DNA from: Chrysoperla carnea
Taxonomy: Eukaryota; Arthropoda; Insecta; Neuroptera; Chrysopidae
Direction: 5' to 3'
Assembly (NCBI RefSeq): GCF_905475395.1
Contig: NC_058337.1
Location: 138,825,172-138,889,171 of the forward strand
Length of the DNA: 64,000 bases
In this document: in pieces, positions 20,489 through 38,305 of the stretch
How positions within the stretch are numbered: position 1 is the stretch's first letter
How the letters are laid out: each line of letters starts with the position of its first letter
Program-made: the position numbers and the translations under genes
Notes under the pieces: generated by a model
What the model was told of the DNA's origin: nothing
What the model saw: only the letters and a program-made list of their open reading frames with translations
Database searches by the model: none

Positions 20489-20927
20489 ATGGCACAAAAA
20501 AAATTAGAAGGTCATATTAACTTTTATGTAAAGGCTGGTGAAGCTACCCCGGCTCCTCCTATAGGGTCAACGCTTGGACAAAGAAAAGTTAATATCATGG
20601 AATTTTGTAAAGCTTTTAATGCTGCTACACAAGGTATTGAAAAAGGGACGCCTCTTCCAACTGTTATTACTATATATGCAGATAAGAGTTTTACTTTTAT
20701 AGTTAAAACATCGCCGGCATCCCATCTTATAAAGAAATATGCTAAAGTCACCAAAAGGATCTGGGGCTACTAAAAAGGAAGCTGTGGTAGGTAAAATCAC
20801 TATGGATGATTGCCGTGAGATTACAAAGTTAAAAATGCCTGATTTAAATACAAAAGATATTAAAGCTGCAACAAAGATTATTTGTGGTAGTGCAGCATCC
20901 ATGGGAATTGAAGTTGTAGGGAATTAA
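20489..20927 (+). pseudogene. rplK: 50S ribosomal protein L11, frameshifted
   Basis: L11 forms the GTPase-associated stalk base. The first 88 or so residues are normal ([26 protein letters not shown]...[12 protein letters not shown]). One extra A in the run near 20752-20756 shifts the frame into a short false end. The true C-terminal domain continues in the next frame ([19 protein letters not shown]...[11 protein letters not shown]) to 20927. A single homopolymer insertion explains the break. A good ribosome-binding site (AGAAGGA, near 20473) precedes the ATG. Confidence 0.94.
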
Positions 20928-20932
20928 TTATT

Positions 20933-21652
20933 ATGCCAAATAACAAAGATGTTGCTATAAAATCTAGCGGCGGTAAGAAAATAAGAGAAGCACGCGTTAA
21001 AGTAAGATCGGATAGTTTATATAATTTAACAACTGCGGTTGAGAGATTAAAATCCGCTTCTTATGTTAAATTTGATCCAACCTTAGAAATAGTTATGAAG
21101 CTTGGAATTGATCTAAGACATTCTGATCAAATGGTACGTGGTGTAGTGAATTTACCAGCAGGAACAGGTAAGACTGTAAGAGTTGCCGTTATTTGTAAAG
21201 AAGAAAGAGAAGAAGAAGCTAAAGCTGCTGGTGCAGATTTAGTAGGCTCAAGCAATATTATTGATGAAATTAAAGCTGGTAAGATCAATTTCGATGAATG
21301 TATAGCTACTCCCGATATGATGGCAGCTATAGGTTCAGTTGCAAGAATTTTAGGACCAAAAGGTTTAATGCCGAATCCTAAACTCGGGACTGTGACATTA
21401 GATATTAAGGGTGCTGTTAAGAATGCTAAAAGCGGTCAAGTAGAATATAGAGCAGAAAAAGCAGGTATAATTCACGCACATCTTGGAAAATTATCTTTTT
21501 CAGATCAAGATTTATTAAAAAATTTGAAAGCGTTTATTGATGCAGTAGTTAAAGCAAAACCTACTGGAGTGAAAGGAAGTTATTTAAAAGCAATATATTT
21601 ATCTTCTACTATGGGTGCATCAGTACAAATAGATTTAGCTAGTATAGCATAA
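20933..21652 (+). CDS. rplA: 50S ribosomal protein L1 (open frame)
   Basis: L1 binds 23S rRNA at the E-site stalk. The 239-residue frame is full length, starting [17 protein letters not shown]. The conserved regions [26 protein letters not shown] and the C-terminal [20 protein letters not shown] are intact. It lies 5 bases after rplK, as in a normal rplKA operon. It is one of the few translation genes here without a visible lesion. That probably reflects limited time since transfer rather than use. Confidence 0.96.
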   Translation: MPNNKDVAIKSSGGKKIREARVKVRSDSLYNLTTAVERLKSASYVKFDPTLEIVMKLGIDLRHSDQMVRGVVNLPAGTGKTVRVAVICKEEREEEAKAAGADLVGSSNIIDEIKAGKINFDECIATPDMMAAIGSVARILGPKGLMPNPKLGTVTLDIKGAVKNAKSGQVEYRAEKAGIIHAHLGKLSFSDQDLLKNLKAFIDAVVKAKPTGVKGSYLKAIYLSSTMGASVQIDLASIA

Positions 21653-21903
21653 ACTAAATTTAATACATTTGAGTCTATATTTTTTAGCTATCTAACTTAT
21701 TGATTTATGCAAAGTCTAATATATATAATAAACTTATTTGTACTAAATTTTATAAATATAGCTTAAAGTAAAACTTCAAATATTAATCTAAATTTTTGTA
21801 AGTAGACTAATAAAGTATAAAAAAATAGCTATCTTAATAAATAATAAGTTATTAAGAAAAATATAGAAACATCTCAAGTGTTGTAACAAGGAGAATTAAT
21901 AGA
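21653..21903 (+). other. rplA-rplJ spacer, no gene seen
   Basis: These 251 bases are very AT-rich. In bacteria this spacer carries the rplJ leader and L10-binding site. A ribosome-binding site AAGGAGAAT (21888-21896) precedes the GTG start of rplJ. No stable terminator or open frame is visible. Confidence 0.5.
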
Positions 21904-22407
21904 GTGTTAAGATCAGAAAAACCGGAAGTTGTAGAAGAAATAGCAAGTATTTATAAAGATTCACCATCTGTAATCGTTGCTCATTATCACGGATTAACTG
22001 TTAGTGAAGTCAATTCACTTAGGGAGTCTCTTAGGTCTAAGGATGCAGGTTTTAAAGGTGTAAAAAATACTTTAGCAAAAATAGCAGCAAATAAAACAGG
22101 TCTTGATGATATCGTAAGCTTATTTTCGGGTCCTACCGCTATTGTTTATTCTAAAGAACCGGTTGAAATAGCAAAGTTAGTAGTTAATTTTGCTAAAAGC
22201 AATGAAAATCTTAAGATTGTTGGCGGTATAGTCGATAAACAAGTATTAAATGAACATAAAAGAACTTTCTAAGTTACCTTCATTAAATGAGCTTAGAAGT
22301 AAAATTGTTGGGTTATTACAAGCTCCGGCTACTAAGATTGCACGCGTTTTACAAGCACCGTCTCCAAGCTTAGCCAGGGTAGTACAAGCAAATGCTAGTA
22401 AAAATTA
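21904..22407 (+). pseudogene. rplJ: 50S ribosomal protein L10, frameshifted
   Basis: L10 anchors the L7/L12 stalk. The GTG start at 21904 gives [20 protein letters not shown], and the rRNA-binding part is normal to KQVLNEH near residue 117. A small deletion near 22254-22258 then shifts the frame to a false KRTF end. The L7/L12-binding tail ([22 protein letters not shown], then VVQANASKN) reads on in another frame to the TAA at 22405-22407. Confidence 0.93.
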
Positions 22408-22446
22408 ATTCAGATAATAATATATAAAAGTAAAAAGGAAAAAATT

Positions 22447-22817
22447 ATGGCAGAGTTAGCTAAAATTGAAGAACAATTATCATCTTTAACATTAATGCAA
22501 GCAGCTGAGCTTGTAAAAATGTTAGAAGAAAAATGGGGTGTATCTGCAGCAGCACCTGTAGCTGTAGCAGCCGCTGCCGCTCCTGCTGCTGAAGCAGCTG
22601 CTGAAAAAACTGATTTTGAAGTAGTTTTAGCTGCTAGTGGTGATAAAAAGTGGAAGTAATTAAAGTTGTAAAAGAAATTACAGGTCTTGGTTTAATTGAA
22701 GCTAAAAAATTAGTTGATGAAGCTCCAAAGCCAATTAAGAGCAACGTGAAAAAAGCAGAAGCAGAAGAAGTTAAAAATAAACTAGAAGCTGCTGGAGCAA
22801 AAGTAGAATTAAAGTAA
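22447..22817 (+). pseudogene. rplL: 50S ribosomal protein L7/L12, frameshifted
   Basis: L7/L12 recruits translation GTPases. The N-terminal dimer domain ([21 protein letters not shown]) and Ala-rich hinge are intact. One A is missing from the run near 22644-22649 (GDKK), so the frame ends early in WK. The globular C-terminal domain continues in the next frame ([20 protein letters not shown], ending GAKVELK at 22817). AAAAGGAAAAA just before the ATG is the ribosome-binding site. Confidence 0.94.
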
Positions 22818-22880
22818 TTTTATTTTTATAATAAATTTTTTACGTTAATATAAAATTTAAAATTTCTTATTAGAATTTTT

Positions 22881-22924
22881 AGAAGCCTTATTTTAGTAGT
22901 TAAATTTAAATAAGGCTTTTAGCT
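22881..22924 (+). terminator. Rho-independent terminator after rplL
   Basis: AAGCCTTATTT and AAATAAGGCTT form an 11-bp stem around a 13-14 base loop and are followed by TTTTAGC. It would end the rplKAJL transcript. The stem is still perfect. Confidence 0.78.
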
Positions 22925-23434
22925 ATTTTGTTAATGGATTGCTTTTTCATAAAGTAATTTGTTAACAATTTCTAATAATTAACGCTAAGTTAAAAATTAC
23001 CATTAAAATTTTTTATCAAAATTACCTTCATTTAACAAAAATTTTAGTTAATGTAGTTAAGTTATGAAACTGTAAAACCGTATTTACGTTAATAACTTAA
23101 ACTCTAACCATTAAAAATTAAAAGTTAATGATGCAGATTTAAGATAAGAATTTAATCTTAAATTCGACTAAAACGATTAGGACTCTAGTAAGACTTGTCC
23201 TTAATTATAAGTGAAGATTTACCGTAAGTTATATTAAAAAGATTTACAGTATAAAAATGATAGCAAAAGCCACCTTAAGCTATTATTTTCCTTGTTTTTT
23301 CAGTATTAAGACAAGATTTTATAAAGTCTTATCATAATGCTTGCGTTAATAAAGTTTAATAATAAGTCTATTTAAGTTTCTTTAACTATTAACTTCAATG
23401 TTGATAGTTAATTTTTTATCAGTCAGGAGATTAT
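22925..23434 (+). other. rplL-rpoB spacer, no gene seen
   Basis: About 510 bases of AT-rich sequence separate the terminator from rpoB. A promoter for rpoBC would be expected here, but I cannot pick -35 and -10 boxes with confidence. No open frame of note lies on either strand, apart from a shadow of the rpoB start. Confidence 0.5.
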
Positions 23435-31883
<8,449 letters not shown>

Positions 31884-31890
31884 GGTTAAA

Positions 31891-31924
31891 AAGCAATCTC
31901 ATAGTGATATTCCTGAGATTGCTT
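31891..31924 (+). terminator. Hairpin after rpoC, probable terminator
   Basis: AAGCAATCTCA and TGAGATTGCTT make a perfect 11-bp stem with a 12-base loop, 8 bases after the rpoC stop. The following sequence (CGTCAAAATT) is poor in T, so it may instead be a short palindromic repeat acting as a terminator. Confidence 0.6.
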
Positions 31925-32032
31925 CGTCAAAATTCAGCTATTAATTAAAAAAGATATAGAGTCTTGTTATACTGACTAAAGATAGTATTATCCGCTTTTT
32001 TCTCAACGGATAGATAATACTAAAGTTATTAA

Positions 32033-32269
32033 TTATTTCCCCTTTTCCACATCTGCTTTACAGAATAATTTTCCTAAACATAAAAATGAATATATCCCAC
32101 AAAAACCAATAATTATATAAAGTAACTTAACAATAATTGGAAATGAACCGAATAAAAGTGTTACTAGGTTAAAATTGAATAATCCAATTAGCCCCCAATT
32201 TATAGCACCTATAGAAGATAGTAAATGTATAGTAGTGATAAGTGGATTACTAGAAGTATTTATTAGCAT
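32033..32269 (-). CDS. DUF378 family small membrane protein
   Basis: This 78-residue protein has two hydrophobic segments and the family motif SSIGAINWGLIGLFNFNLVTLLFG (split: SSIGAINWGLIGL, FNFNLVTLLFG). It ends IYSFLCLGKLFCKADVEKGK. DUF378 proteins are inner-membrane proteins of unknown function found across Rickettsia. It is convergent to rpoC and open over its full length. No operon partner is nearby: 32271-32375 is an empty AT-rich spacer, followed by an IS200 fragment. Confidence 0.88.
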   Translation of the reverse strand: MLINTSSNPLITTIHLLSSIGAINWGLIGLFNFNLVTLLFGSFPIIVKLLYIIIGFCGIYSFLCLGKLFCKADVEKGK

Positions 32270-32375
32270 ATTTTGCTCTCCATATTATTGATGTTTAAGT
32301 AAATCTAGACTTCAAAACAATTTACCATACAATTATAATTTCCTATTTTTAGATAGATGTCCATTTAAATTTTTA

Positions 32376-32534
32376 TGTAGTTAAGTGGGATAGGGATAAC
32401 ACCCTCGCCTTTAGGCGAACACTTTAGTATAATCTATCTAATAGGTTACTAGAGGAAGAGATGGAATATAGGAGAGGGTCTCATAGCCTGTATGATTTAA
32501 AGTATCATATAGTGTTTTGTACAAAGTACAGGTA
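32376..32534 (+). mobile_element. IS200/IS605-type insertion sequence, copy 7 (left end only)
   Basis: The left tip TGTAGTTAAG, its hairpin and the first 28 or so codons of tnpA (MEYRRGSHSLYDLKYHIVFC) match the other copies. The sequence stops at the TA where IS630 begins (32535-32536). The matching right half does not follow on the far side of IS630. Confidence 0.92.
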
Positions 32535-32613
32535 TAGCAAGAATCATTAAGGTACTGACAAAATGAAAGTATCATGTTATACTAAGCAATGATTAATAAA
32601 TATATAAAGATAT

Positions 32614-33408
32614 ATGGCACGAGCATATGCAATAGAACTAAGACTAAGAGTTATAAAAGCTGTAGAAGCAGGGATACGAATAAGTAAGGTAAGAAAATTA
32701 TTTAATGTAAGTCGTGATACTATATATAAATGGAAAAAATTAAAGGATAAGCAAGGTACTTTAGAGGCAGCGACTGGTTATCAGAGAGGTCATAGTCATA
32801 AGATCAAAGATTCAGAATCTTTTAAAGAATTTTTCAAAGCTAATATGAATAAAACATCAAAGGATTTAGCAAAGCAATGGGGCAATATTTCATCTGTAAC
32901 TATTTTAAGACAAATCAGAAAGCTTGGTTATAGCTATAAAAAAAACATATTATCATCCGAAAAGAGATATTGAATTAAGAAATGAATTTATTGCAAAGAT
33001 AAAAACCATTACAAAAGATAAATTAGTATATCTTGATGAATCTGGAATAGAGGATAATGTTTGCAAAGAGTATGGATGGAGTATTATAGGACAAAGATGT
33101 TATGGAGCAAAGGTATATCAACATAAATTGAGAATAAGTATGATAGCTGGTCTTTGTAATGGCAATCTTATTGCTCCTATGATATTTGAAGGTAATTGTA
33201 ATACAGAGGTCTTTAAAACTTATATGAGGGATGTATTAATTACAGAATTACAACCTGGGCAAATCGTCATTATGGATAACATTAATTTTCATAAAAATTC
33301 TAAAGTTAAGGAGTTAATCGAATCCGTTGATTGTAGCATACTGTTTTTACCAACTTACTCGCCTGATTTGAATCCTATAGAGCATTACTGGTTTAAGATA
33401 AAAAATGA

Positions 33409-33412
<4 letters not shown>
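32614..33412 (+). pseudogene. IS630 transposase, frameshift at an A8 run, C-terminus cut off by the LINE
   Basis: The N-terminal helix-turn-helix part (32614-32973: LRVIKAVEAGIRISKVRKLF and VSRDTIYKWKK) and the DDE part (from about 32935: YLDESGIED, IVIMDNINFHKN, SPDLNPIEHYW) lie in neighbouring frames. They join at AAAAAAAA (32938-32945). Such A runs serve programmed frameshifting in several IS630 elements, so this first break may be natural. The LINE splits the gene after KNE. The remaining end, IRKVVGDFKTFFDAVFNTIK, lies at 37256-37330 and stops inside the right terminal repeat. Confidence 0.9.
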
Positions 33413-33439
<27 letters not shown>

Positions 33440-33679
33440 TACTGTATTTAAATCCATTAGATTATTACAGGAGATGACATTTATCATACAAAAAAGATCT
33501 ATTATTGCTTGATTAAAAAAACCAGCAAAAAGAAAAAAAGAGAAACACAATCATATATTAATCCTAAAAATTAAATAGAAAAATAAATATAAAATTTGAT
33601 TGAATTGAATTATGAAATTGATAAGAAAATAAAACATAGCAAGTATAAAATTAAATTCAAGGAATATCATCCAAGAAAA

Positions 33680-33685
33680 AAGAAC

Positions 33686-33716
<31 letters not shown>

Positions 33717-33860
33717 CAATAACAATAACAGTAAAAATAACAGCAAGAATAACAGCAAAAATAACAGCAACAATAGCAAAAATAACAATAATAGCAATAA
33801 TAACACTAACAACAATAACAGTAACAATAACAACAGTAATAATAATCAAAGATACCATCA
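33680..33860. repeat. AAT/AAC-rich low-complexity tract in the LINE 3' region
   Basis: About 180 bases of imperfect AAT, AAC and AGC triplets occur here. On the plus strand one frame reads a long Asn/Ser-rich run ending QRYHHNHSTVYPDQTQS and a stop. It may be an aged microsatellite of the LINE 3' end or flanking DNA carried over from its source locus. Confidence 0.7.
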
Positions 33861-33925
33861 CAATCACAGCACTGTGTACCCTGATCAAACACAAAGTTAA
33901 TTGAAACAACACAGATGCTAGTTTC

Positions 33926-36900
33926 TTATTCTTCTAGAGAAAAAGCTCGAAGCTTTAAAGCATTTATACAAAAAAAGAACAATCTGTTGACTTCATTAGG
34001 TCCAGAGTGGGAAAGCAATTCGGCTAGTGGGTTCAATGATTGTTTGTTGACTATCTCTCCCAAATATGCGCATCTCAAATGTGCTAAAACTGGACACTTC
34101 AGGATAAAATGTTCTAGCGTCTCATTTTCCCTGGTATTACAGATCTGACACTCCTCCTGGCTGCTCCACTCGTAAACCACTCCTCTTAATAGGAGCCTGA
34201 TGTGTAAATTTCCCATTAGGCGCAGTTGGACAATTAACCCCATGTGTTCTATGTTAATGGGCAAAGTTAGATAGTCGCATGATTTTGACAGAAGATATTT
34301 GTATAGGGAAGAATAAGAAGACTCAATAATTCTTGAATCATCCTGTTCTTTTATATTTTCTATGTATTTCTGGACCATGGCTTGTTGGTTTTCTTTTAGT
34401 TCATGTAGACTTTGACTAGCCCAGATTGACTCAAACCCTAAGCTTAAAACAATTTGTTTTAGTTGGGATACCCAGTTATATTTTATAATAACGCTATCAC
34501 TATTTGCGTTATGAAGTAGGTGTAAGTAGCATTTTTTCACAAACCTAGTGTCAGAACAGGCAAGAAGTTTGCTCCACCAATTCAAAACCATAGCAAGGGC
34601 ATACGCTCCTAAGTGGTCTCTACTATGTTCTTTGCGAATCATATAATGTGGCGTATTACGTGGTAAATTATAGATTCTTTTGAAGAAGCAACTTTGCACC
34701 CTATCTAATTCACTTAGATGCCTCAGACCCCACACTTCTACACCGTATAATGTTGTTGAGGTGACAATTGTAGTAAAAAGCCTATTTCTAGCTAGCTCAG
34801 AGTTACATCTGGCTTTCACAAATAGCTCCCTGACGCTACCAATAGCTACGTTTCCTTTTTTAATCGCAGTGTTTGCCGCTTCTGTGAAAGTGCCCGAGCT
34901 AGTAAATATAACTCCTAGATAGTTGAATGCTCTCACTATTTCAATAGGGTTATTTTCAATGCGAAATTGAGTATCACTCTGTAGCCTACCACCTTTTCTG
35001 AACACCATTGCCTTTGTTTTTTCAGGGTTGATAATAAGTTTGTTAGCAACACAATAATTGTTAAAGACGTGAAGGCTTTCTTGCAGTTGTTTTGCAGAGT
35101 TAGCTAAAAGCGTGGTATCATCAGCGTAGCACAAATGACTCACACACGTACGTTCATCTAATTCAACTCCCCTTATTAAATTTTGTTCGAAGTAGTCTTG
35201 CAGATCCGACATAAAAAAATTAAAAAGAAGTGGACTTAGCGAATCTCCCTGCAGAACTCCTTGCGAGATGTGGATGTTTAAACATTCATGATTTCTGGCA
35301 GTAAAAATAATTTTCGCATTACTATATAGGTTGGAAATCACAGATATCACTTTCCTGCTGATACCCAATGCATGTAATTTATACCAAAGGCAGGAATGGT
35401 TTATGGTATCAAAAGCCTTTTTTAAGTCCACGAATACTACAAACAATTTCCCTTTAACTTTTGTGAGATGATCATTTATTAAACTATTTAAAACAAATAT
35501 GTTATCCAGGCAACCTCTTCCTTTTCTGAATCCTGACTGGTTCTCTGGAATGGCATTAGACAATTGTGCCCATTGCTGTAATCTTTCGCTAAGCATGTAG
35601 GTATAAATCTTAGTGATACTGTTTAGCAGAGTGATACCTCTATAGTTGTTAGGGTCATTCATATCACCTTTTTTGTATATAAGACACAGTTTACCAATGG
35701 ACCAATGTACGGGAGCCTTTTCAGAATTGAAGGCTTCGTTAAACATATTTAGTAGAACACTTTGCCATTTACTTGGTAAATTTTTTAAAAATTCATTTGA
35801 GATTAAATCTACTCCTGGGGCCTTACCAACTTTGATATGCTGTAGGGCTTTGAATAATGCATGTTTACGAAATGGCACGTCTAGAGAAGGATGGAGAACA
35901 TCCAAGAAAATATAGTCTGTGGGAATTTTGGGCGGAAATAGAGTATTGAAGTAAGTTTGCCACGTTTCGAGAGATATGTTATCAGATTTAAGCTTATATT
36001 TTCTTTTTAGATCATTTACCGCTTTCCAAAACTGTCCTCCGTCCTTTACATTTCCCAACCTGTCTCTAATTAAGTCAAAGTATGAGTTTTTTTTCTTTTT
36101 GACTAGCTTTTTATAGTTTTTTTTGACAGCCAAATACCCATCAGATGTTGTCATATCAAAATGAGAAAGCTTTGCCTGCCTGAACGCATTTTTAACCTTT
36201 GCTTTATGGACTTTGCACTCTTCATCAAACCAAGGTTCATTATTTTTAATAGTGCAAGTATTGGTGATGTAGATTGTTCTCTCTTGAACCATGTCGCAGT
36301 TTTGAGCTGTACTTGTAATATTTTGAACTATCGCGTTGTAAATATCACTGGCTGAATATTTATCAAGTGCACATTCAGACTCATTTAATCTGTCAATATA
36401 TGATTCAGCATGATCATCATTCCACTTTAGGTTCTTGAAAGTATAAGTTTGAGGGACATGATTTACTATTCTGTGCGATTGTTTCTTATCAGTATTATTT
36501 AACGTTACTATACAGGGTAAGTGATCTGACTTTAATATAAAATCGCTTACTTTAAAATCAAATATTTCCAATAATGCCAAATCATTTGCCCATGCAAGAT
36601 CCAACAAACTGTGTCCATTGGAGTTGTGGAATGTAAACTGTCCCCTATCATCGGATTTTGACCTGCCGTTTATAATATTAAAACCAACATCCTCTAGAAA
36701 GGCAGTTAGCAGCTTTCCTTTTCTATCGGCAACCTTATCTGAGGAACTCCTTACTTCATTTAGATTGGTTAGCTCAAAAATTTCTTTATCGGTTTGACCC
36801 AGTAAACCGACTCTGCAGTTCATATCTCCTATCAGAAGTACAGGAATTTTATTGAAATTATTATAAATCGAGAGAATATGATCGTTGAGTGAGTCAATAA

Positions 36901-37207
36901 TAAAATCAATGTCTAGAGAAGGTTTGAAATAAACGAAAATTATGACATATGATTTATGTCCTAATGTTAGCTTGAGTGACACCCAATGCTCACATTGGTT
37001 AATTAATAAACATATAATGTGTTTTTTGACAAGCACCAATAGACCTCCACTTGCACGGCCTTGAGTTTTCACTTTAGTGGCTTTTACACTGAATAATTGA
37101 TAATTTTCTAAACCGGGGAACCTTTCACTTATATCACTATACACCCACGTTTCACAAATACAAATAACCTCAAACTTTGCTATTCTTTGTTGTTCATAAG
37201 TATCCAT
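33926..37207 (-). CDS. LINE ORF2: endonuclease and reverse transcriptase
   Basis: This 1093-residue open frame starts in the apurinic-type endonuclease (VICICETWVYSD, LLIGDMNCRVG, SDHLPCIVTL). Reverse transcriptase follows (CLIYKKGDMNDPNNYRGITLL, FRKGRGCLDNIFVL, FVVFVDLKKAFDTINHS, GVLQGDSLSPLLF, LCYADDTTLL). A C-terminal Cys-His cluster ends it (CQICNTRENETLEHFILKC). The order fits APE-type LINEs such as the CR1, L2 or Jockey groups; I cannot choose among them by eye. The frame is open throughout, so the insertion is recent. Upstream codons (WNCNGFKNFLN) before the Met at 37207 belong to the same truncated domain. Confidence 0.93.
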   Translation of the reverse strand: MDTYEQQRIAKFEVICICETWVYSDISERFPGLENYQLFSVKATKVKTQGRASGGLLVLVKKHIICLLINQCEHWVSLKLTLGHKSYVIIFVYFKPSLDIDFIIDSLNDHILSIYNNFNKIPVLLIGDMNCRVGLLGQTDKEIFELTNLNEVRSSSDKVADRKGKLLTAFLEDVGFNIINGRSKSDDRGQFTFHNSNGHSLLDLAWANDLALLEIFDFKVSDFILKSDHLPCIVTLNNTDKKQSHRIVNHVPQTYTFKNLKWNDDHAESYIDRLNESECALDKYSASDIYNAIVQNITSTAQNCDMVQERTIYITNTCTIKNNEPWFDEECKVHKAKVKNAFRQAKLSHFDMTTSDGYLAVKKNYKKLVKKKKNSYFDLIRDRLGNVKDGGQFWKAVNDLKRKYKLKSDNISLETWQTYFNTLFPPKIPTDYIFLDVLHPSLDVPFRKHALFKALQHIKVGKAPGVDLISNEFLKNLPSKWQSVLLNMFNEAFNSEKAPVHWSIGKLCLIYKKGDMNDPNNYRGITLLNSITKIYTYMLSERLQQWAQLSNAIPENQSGFRKGRGCLDNIFVLNSLINDHLTKVKGKLFVVFVDLKKAFDTINHSCLWYKLHALGISRKVISVISNLYSNAKIIFTARNHECLNIHISQGVLQGDSLSPLLFNFFMSDLQDYFEQNLIRGVELDERTCVSHLCYADDTTLLANSAKQLQESLHVFNNYCVANKLIINPEKTKAMVFRKGGRLQSDTQFRIENNPIEIVRAFNYLGVIFTSSGTFTEAANTAIKKGNVAIGSVRELFVKARCNSELARNRLFTTIVTSTTLYGVEVWGLRHLSELDRVQSCFFKRIYNLPRNTPHYMIRKEHSRDHLGAYALAMVLNWWSKLLACSDTRFVKKCYLHLLHNANSDSVIIKYNWVSQLKQIVLSLGFESIWASQSLHELKENQQAMVQKYIENIKEQDDSRIIESSYSSLYKYLLSKSCDYLTLPINIEHMGLIVQLRLMGNLHIRLLLRGVVYEWSSQEECQICNTRENETLEHFILKCPVLAHLRCAYLGEIVNKQSLNPLAELLSHSGPNEVNRLFFFCINALKLRAFSLEE

Positions 37208-37342
37208 GTTTAAAAAGTTTTTAAAACCATTACAATTCCAGAAAAAAAAAATGAAATAAGGAAAGTTGTAGGAGATTTTAAAACATTCTTTGATGCTGTT
37301 TTTAATACTATTAAATTGTCAGTACCTTAATGATTCTTGCTA

Positions 37343-37700
37343 TAGCAACAGAATTAGGTATTAAAATAGAAAATGGAGTAGTATCAAGCGATCATATACA
37401 CATTTTTGCTAATATTCCACCTCATATAAAAATCTGTGAATTTGTACAAAAAGCGAAAGTCAAATCTTCAAAGAAGATGCAAGAGGAATTTCCAATATTA
37501 AAACAAAAATACTTGGGTAGACATTTGTGGGCACGGGGTTACTTTAGTGCTACTAGTGGTAATGTGACTGATGATATAATTAATGAATATATTAATAAGC
37601 ATACTGATGCACATGAATCAGACATGATTTCTAACATAAGACTCGAATAAGCTTTAGCTTGATATGCGACTTCTAGTCGCTATAATCAAACTTTTATCTC
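37343..37700 (+). pseudogene. Different IS200/IS605-type transposase, N-terminus missing
   Basis: The frame reads IATELGIKIENGVVSSDHIHIFANIPPHIKICEFV (split: IATELGIKIENGVV, SSDHIHIFANIPPH) and GRHLWARGYFSATSGNVTDD, ending ISNIRLE at 37650. It is clearly IS200-type, with its HUH motif as DHIHIFANI, but is diverged from the 583-bp copies. A hairpin GCGACT-TC-TAGTCGC near 37669-37682 is likely its right end. The left half is missing because IS630 and the copy 7 fragment take its place, so two different IS200s flank the IS630. Confidence 0.87.
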
Positions 37701-37773
37701 TCAGATGAAAGTGGCTGATTTTAACCTACGTGCGCCATTTAATGTGTTTGTAAAGATACCAAAAAATGATGAA

Positions 37774-37848
37774 TGGTGGAGGCAAAGGGAATCGAACCCT
37801 TGACCCTCTGCGTGCAAAGCAGATGCTCTACCCCTGAGCTATGCCCCC
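37774..37848 (-). tRNA. tRNA-Ala (anticodon TGC)
   Basis: This is a 75-nt cloverleaf on the minus strand. The acceptor GGGGGCA pairs with TGCCTCC, the anticodon stem TCTGC/GCAGA closes the loop TTTGCAC, the T arm holds GGTTCGATTCC, and CCA is encoded. All stems are intact. Confidence 0.96.
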
Positions 37849-37910
37849 AATATGTGACTTATTATATAAGTTACTGAAGTGGTGTTATATTTGTAAGTAA
37901 TTAAATCAAA

Positions 37911-38123
37911 CTAAGCTAAATTTTTGACTAAGTTCCAAGGTAGCACTTGCCCATTATTTCCTAATACCAAATCTCCAGAAGATTTAATTTCGGCAGCTAA
38001 AAAAGAAGAACCTTGTAGAGGAATATATTTTGATGGTATAATCTCTTCGCCTTTATAAAAATGTACTTTAGCTGATTCCCTAGCGGTTGGGTTGTTTTTA
38101 GAAGCAGTTTTTGCTTTAGACAT
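37911..38123 (-). CDS. Small conserved-looking rickettsial protein, function unknown
   Basis: The 70-residue frame begins MSKAKTASKNNPTARESAKV and is rich in Lys and Ala at the N-terminus. It has no membrane helix. The C-terminal half (FLAAEIKSSGDLVLGNNGQVLPWNLVK) looks like a compact small domain. I do not recognise the family. It is open, starts with ATG and lies between tRNA-Ala and the parvulin gene on the same strand. The 38124-38305 spacer holds a repeat-like stretch (CATTGCGAGGAAAT; CGTGGACAAGCCACGGGATA). Confidence 0.6.
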   Translation of the reverse strand: MSKAKTASKNNPTARESAKVHFYKGEEIIPSKYIPLQGSSFLAAEIKSSGDLVLGNNGQVLPWNLVKNLA

Positions 38124-38305
38124 AGCTTAATAATTTTTTAACTTAAATAAGATTTTGTAGAATATAATTTTTTTTTGCCGGATTGTCAATAGTTGCTTAA
38201 CTTAAAAGATATATTATTTTGAAATTAGACTGCATCATTGCGAGGAAATTAACAATTTTTTATTATTTTCTGGATCTCGTGGACAAGCCACGGGATAACA
38301 CATAA

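Larger units (their letters stand above)
33413..37245 (-). mobile_element. LINE (non-LTR retrotransposon) with APE-type endonuclease, 5'-truncated
   Basis: A eukaryotic LINE lies on the minus strand inside the bacterial IS630 gene. A 13-bp target duplication, AAAAAATGAAATA, flanks it (33400-33412 and 37246-37258). Its 3' end carries an (ATT)n tail (about 8 units at 33413-33436) instead of poly(A). The 3' untranslated region is about 490 bp. The 5' end is cut at the very start of the endonuclease domain (WNCNGFKNF, near 37208-37240), so ORF1 is absent. This is the usual result of incomplete target-primed reverse transcription. Confidence 0.94.
32537..37340 (+). mobile_element. IS630-family insertion sequence (about 0.96 kb) carrying a LINE insertion
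   Basis: Perfect inverted repeats GCAAGAATCATTAAGGTACT (32537 on) and its complement ending at 37340 bound the element, with TA on each side, the usual IS630 target. The LINE at about 33413-37245 interrupts it. Without the LINE it measures about 958 bp and encodes one transposase in two frames. Confidence 0.93.

Noticed and set aside
22925-23434. A possible riboswitch or leader RNA before rpoB
   Set aside because: The spacer is AT-rich with no strong conserved stem that I can support.
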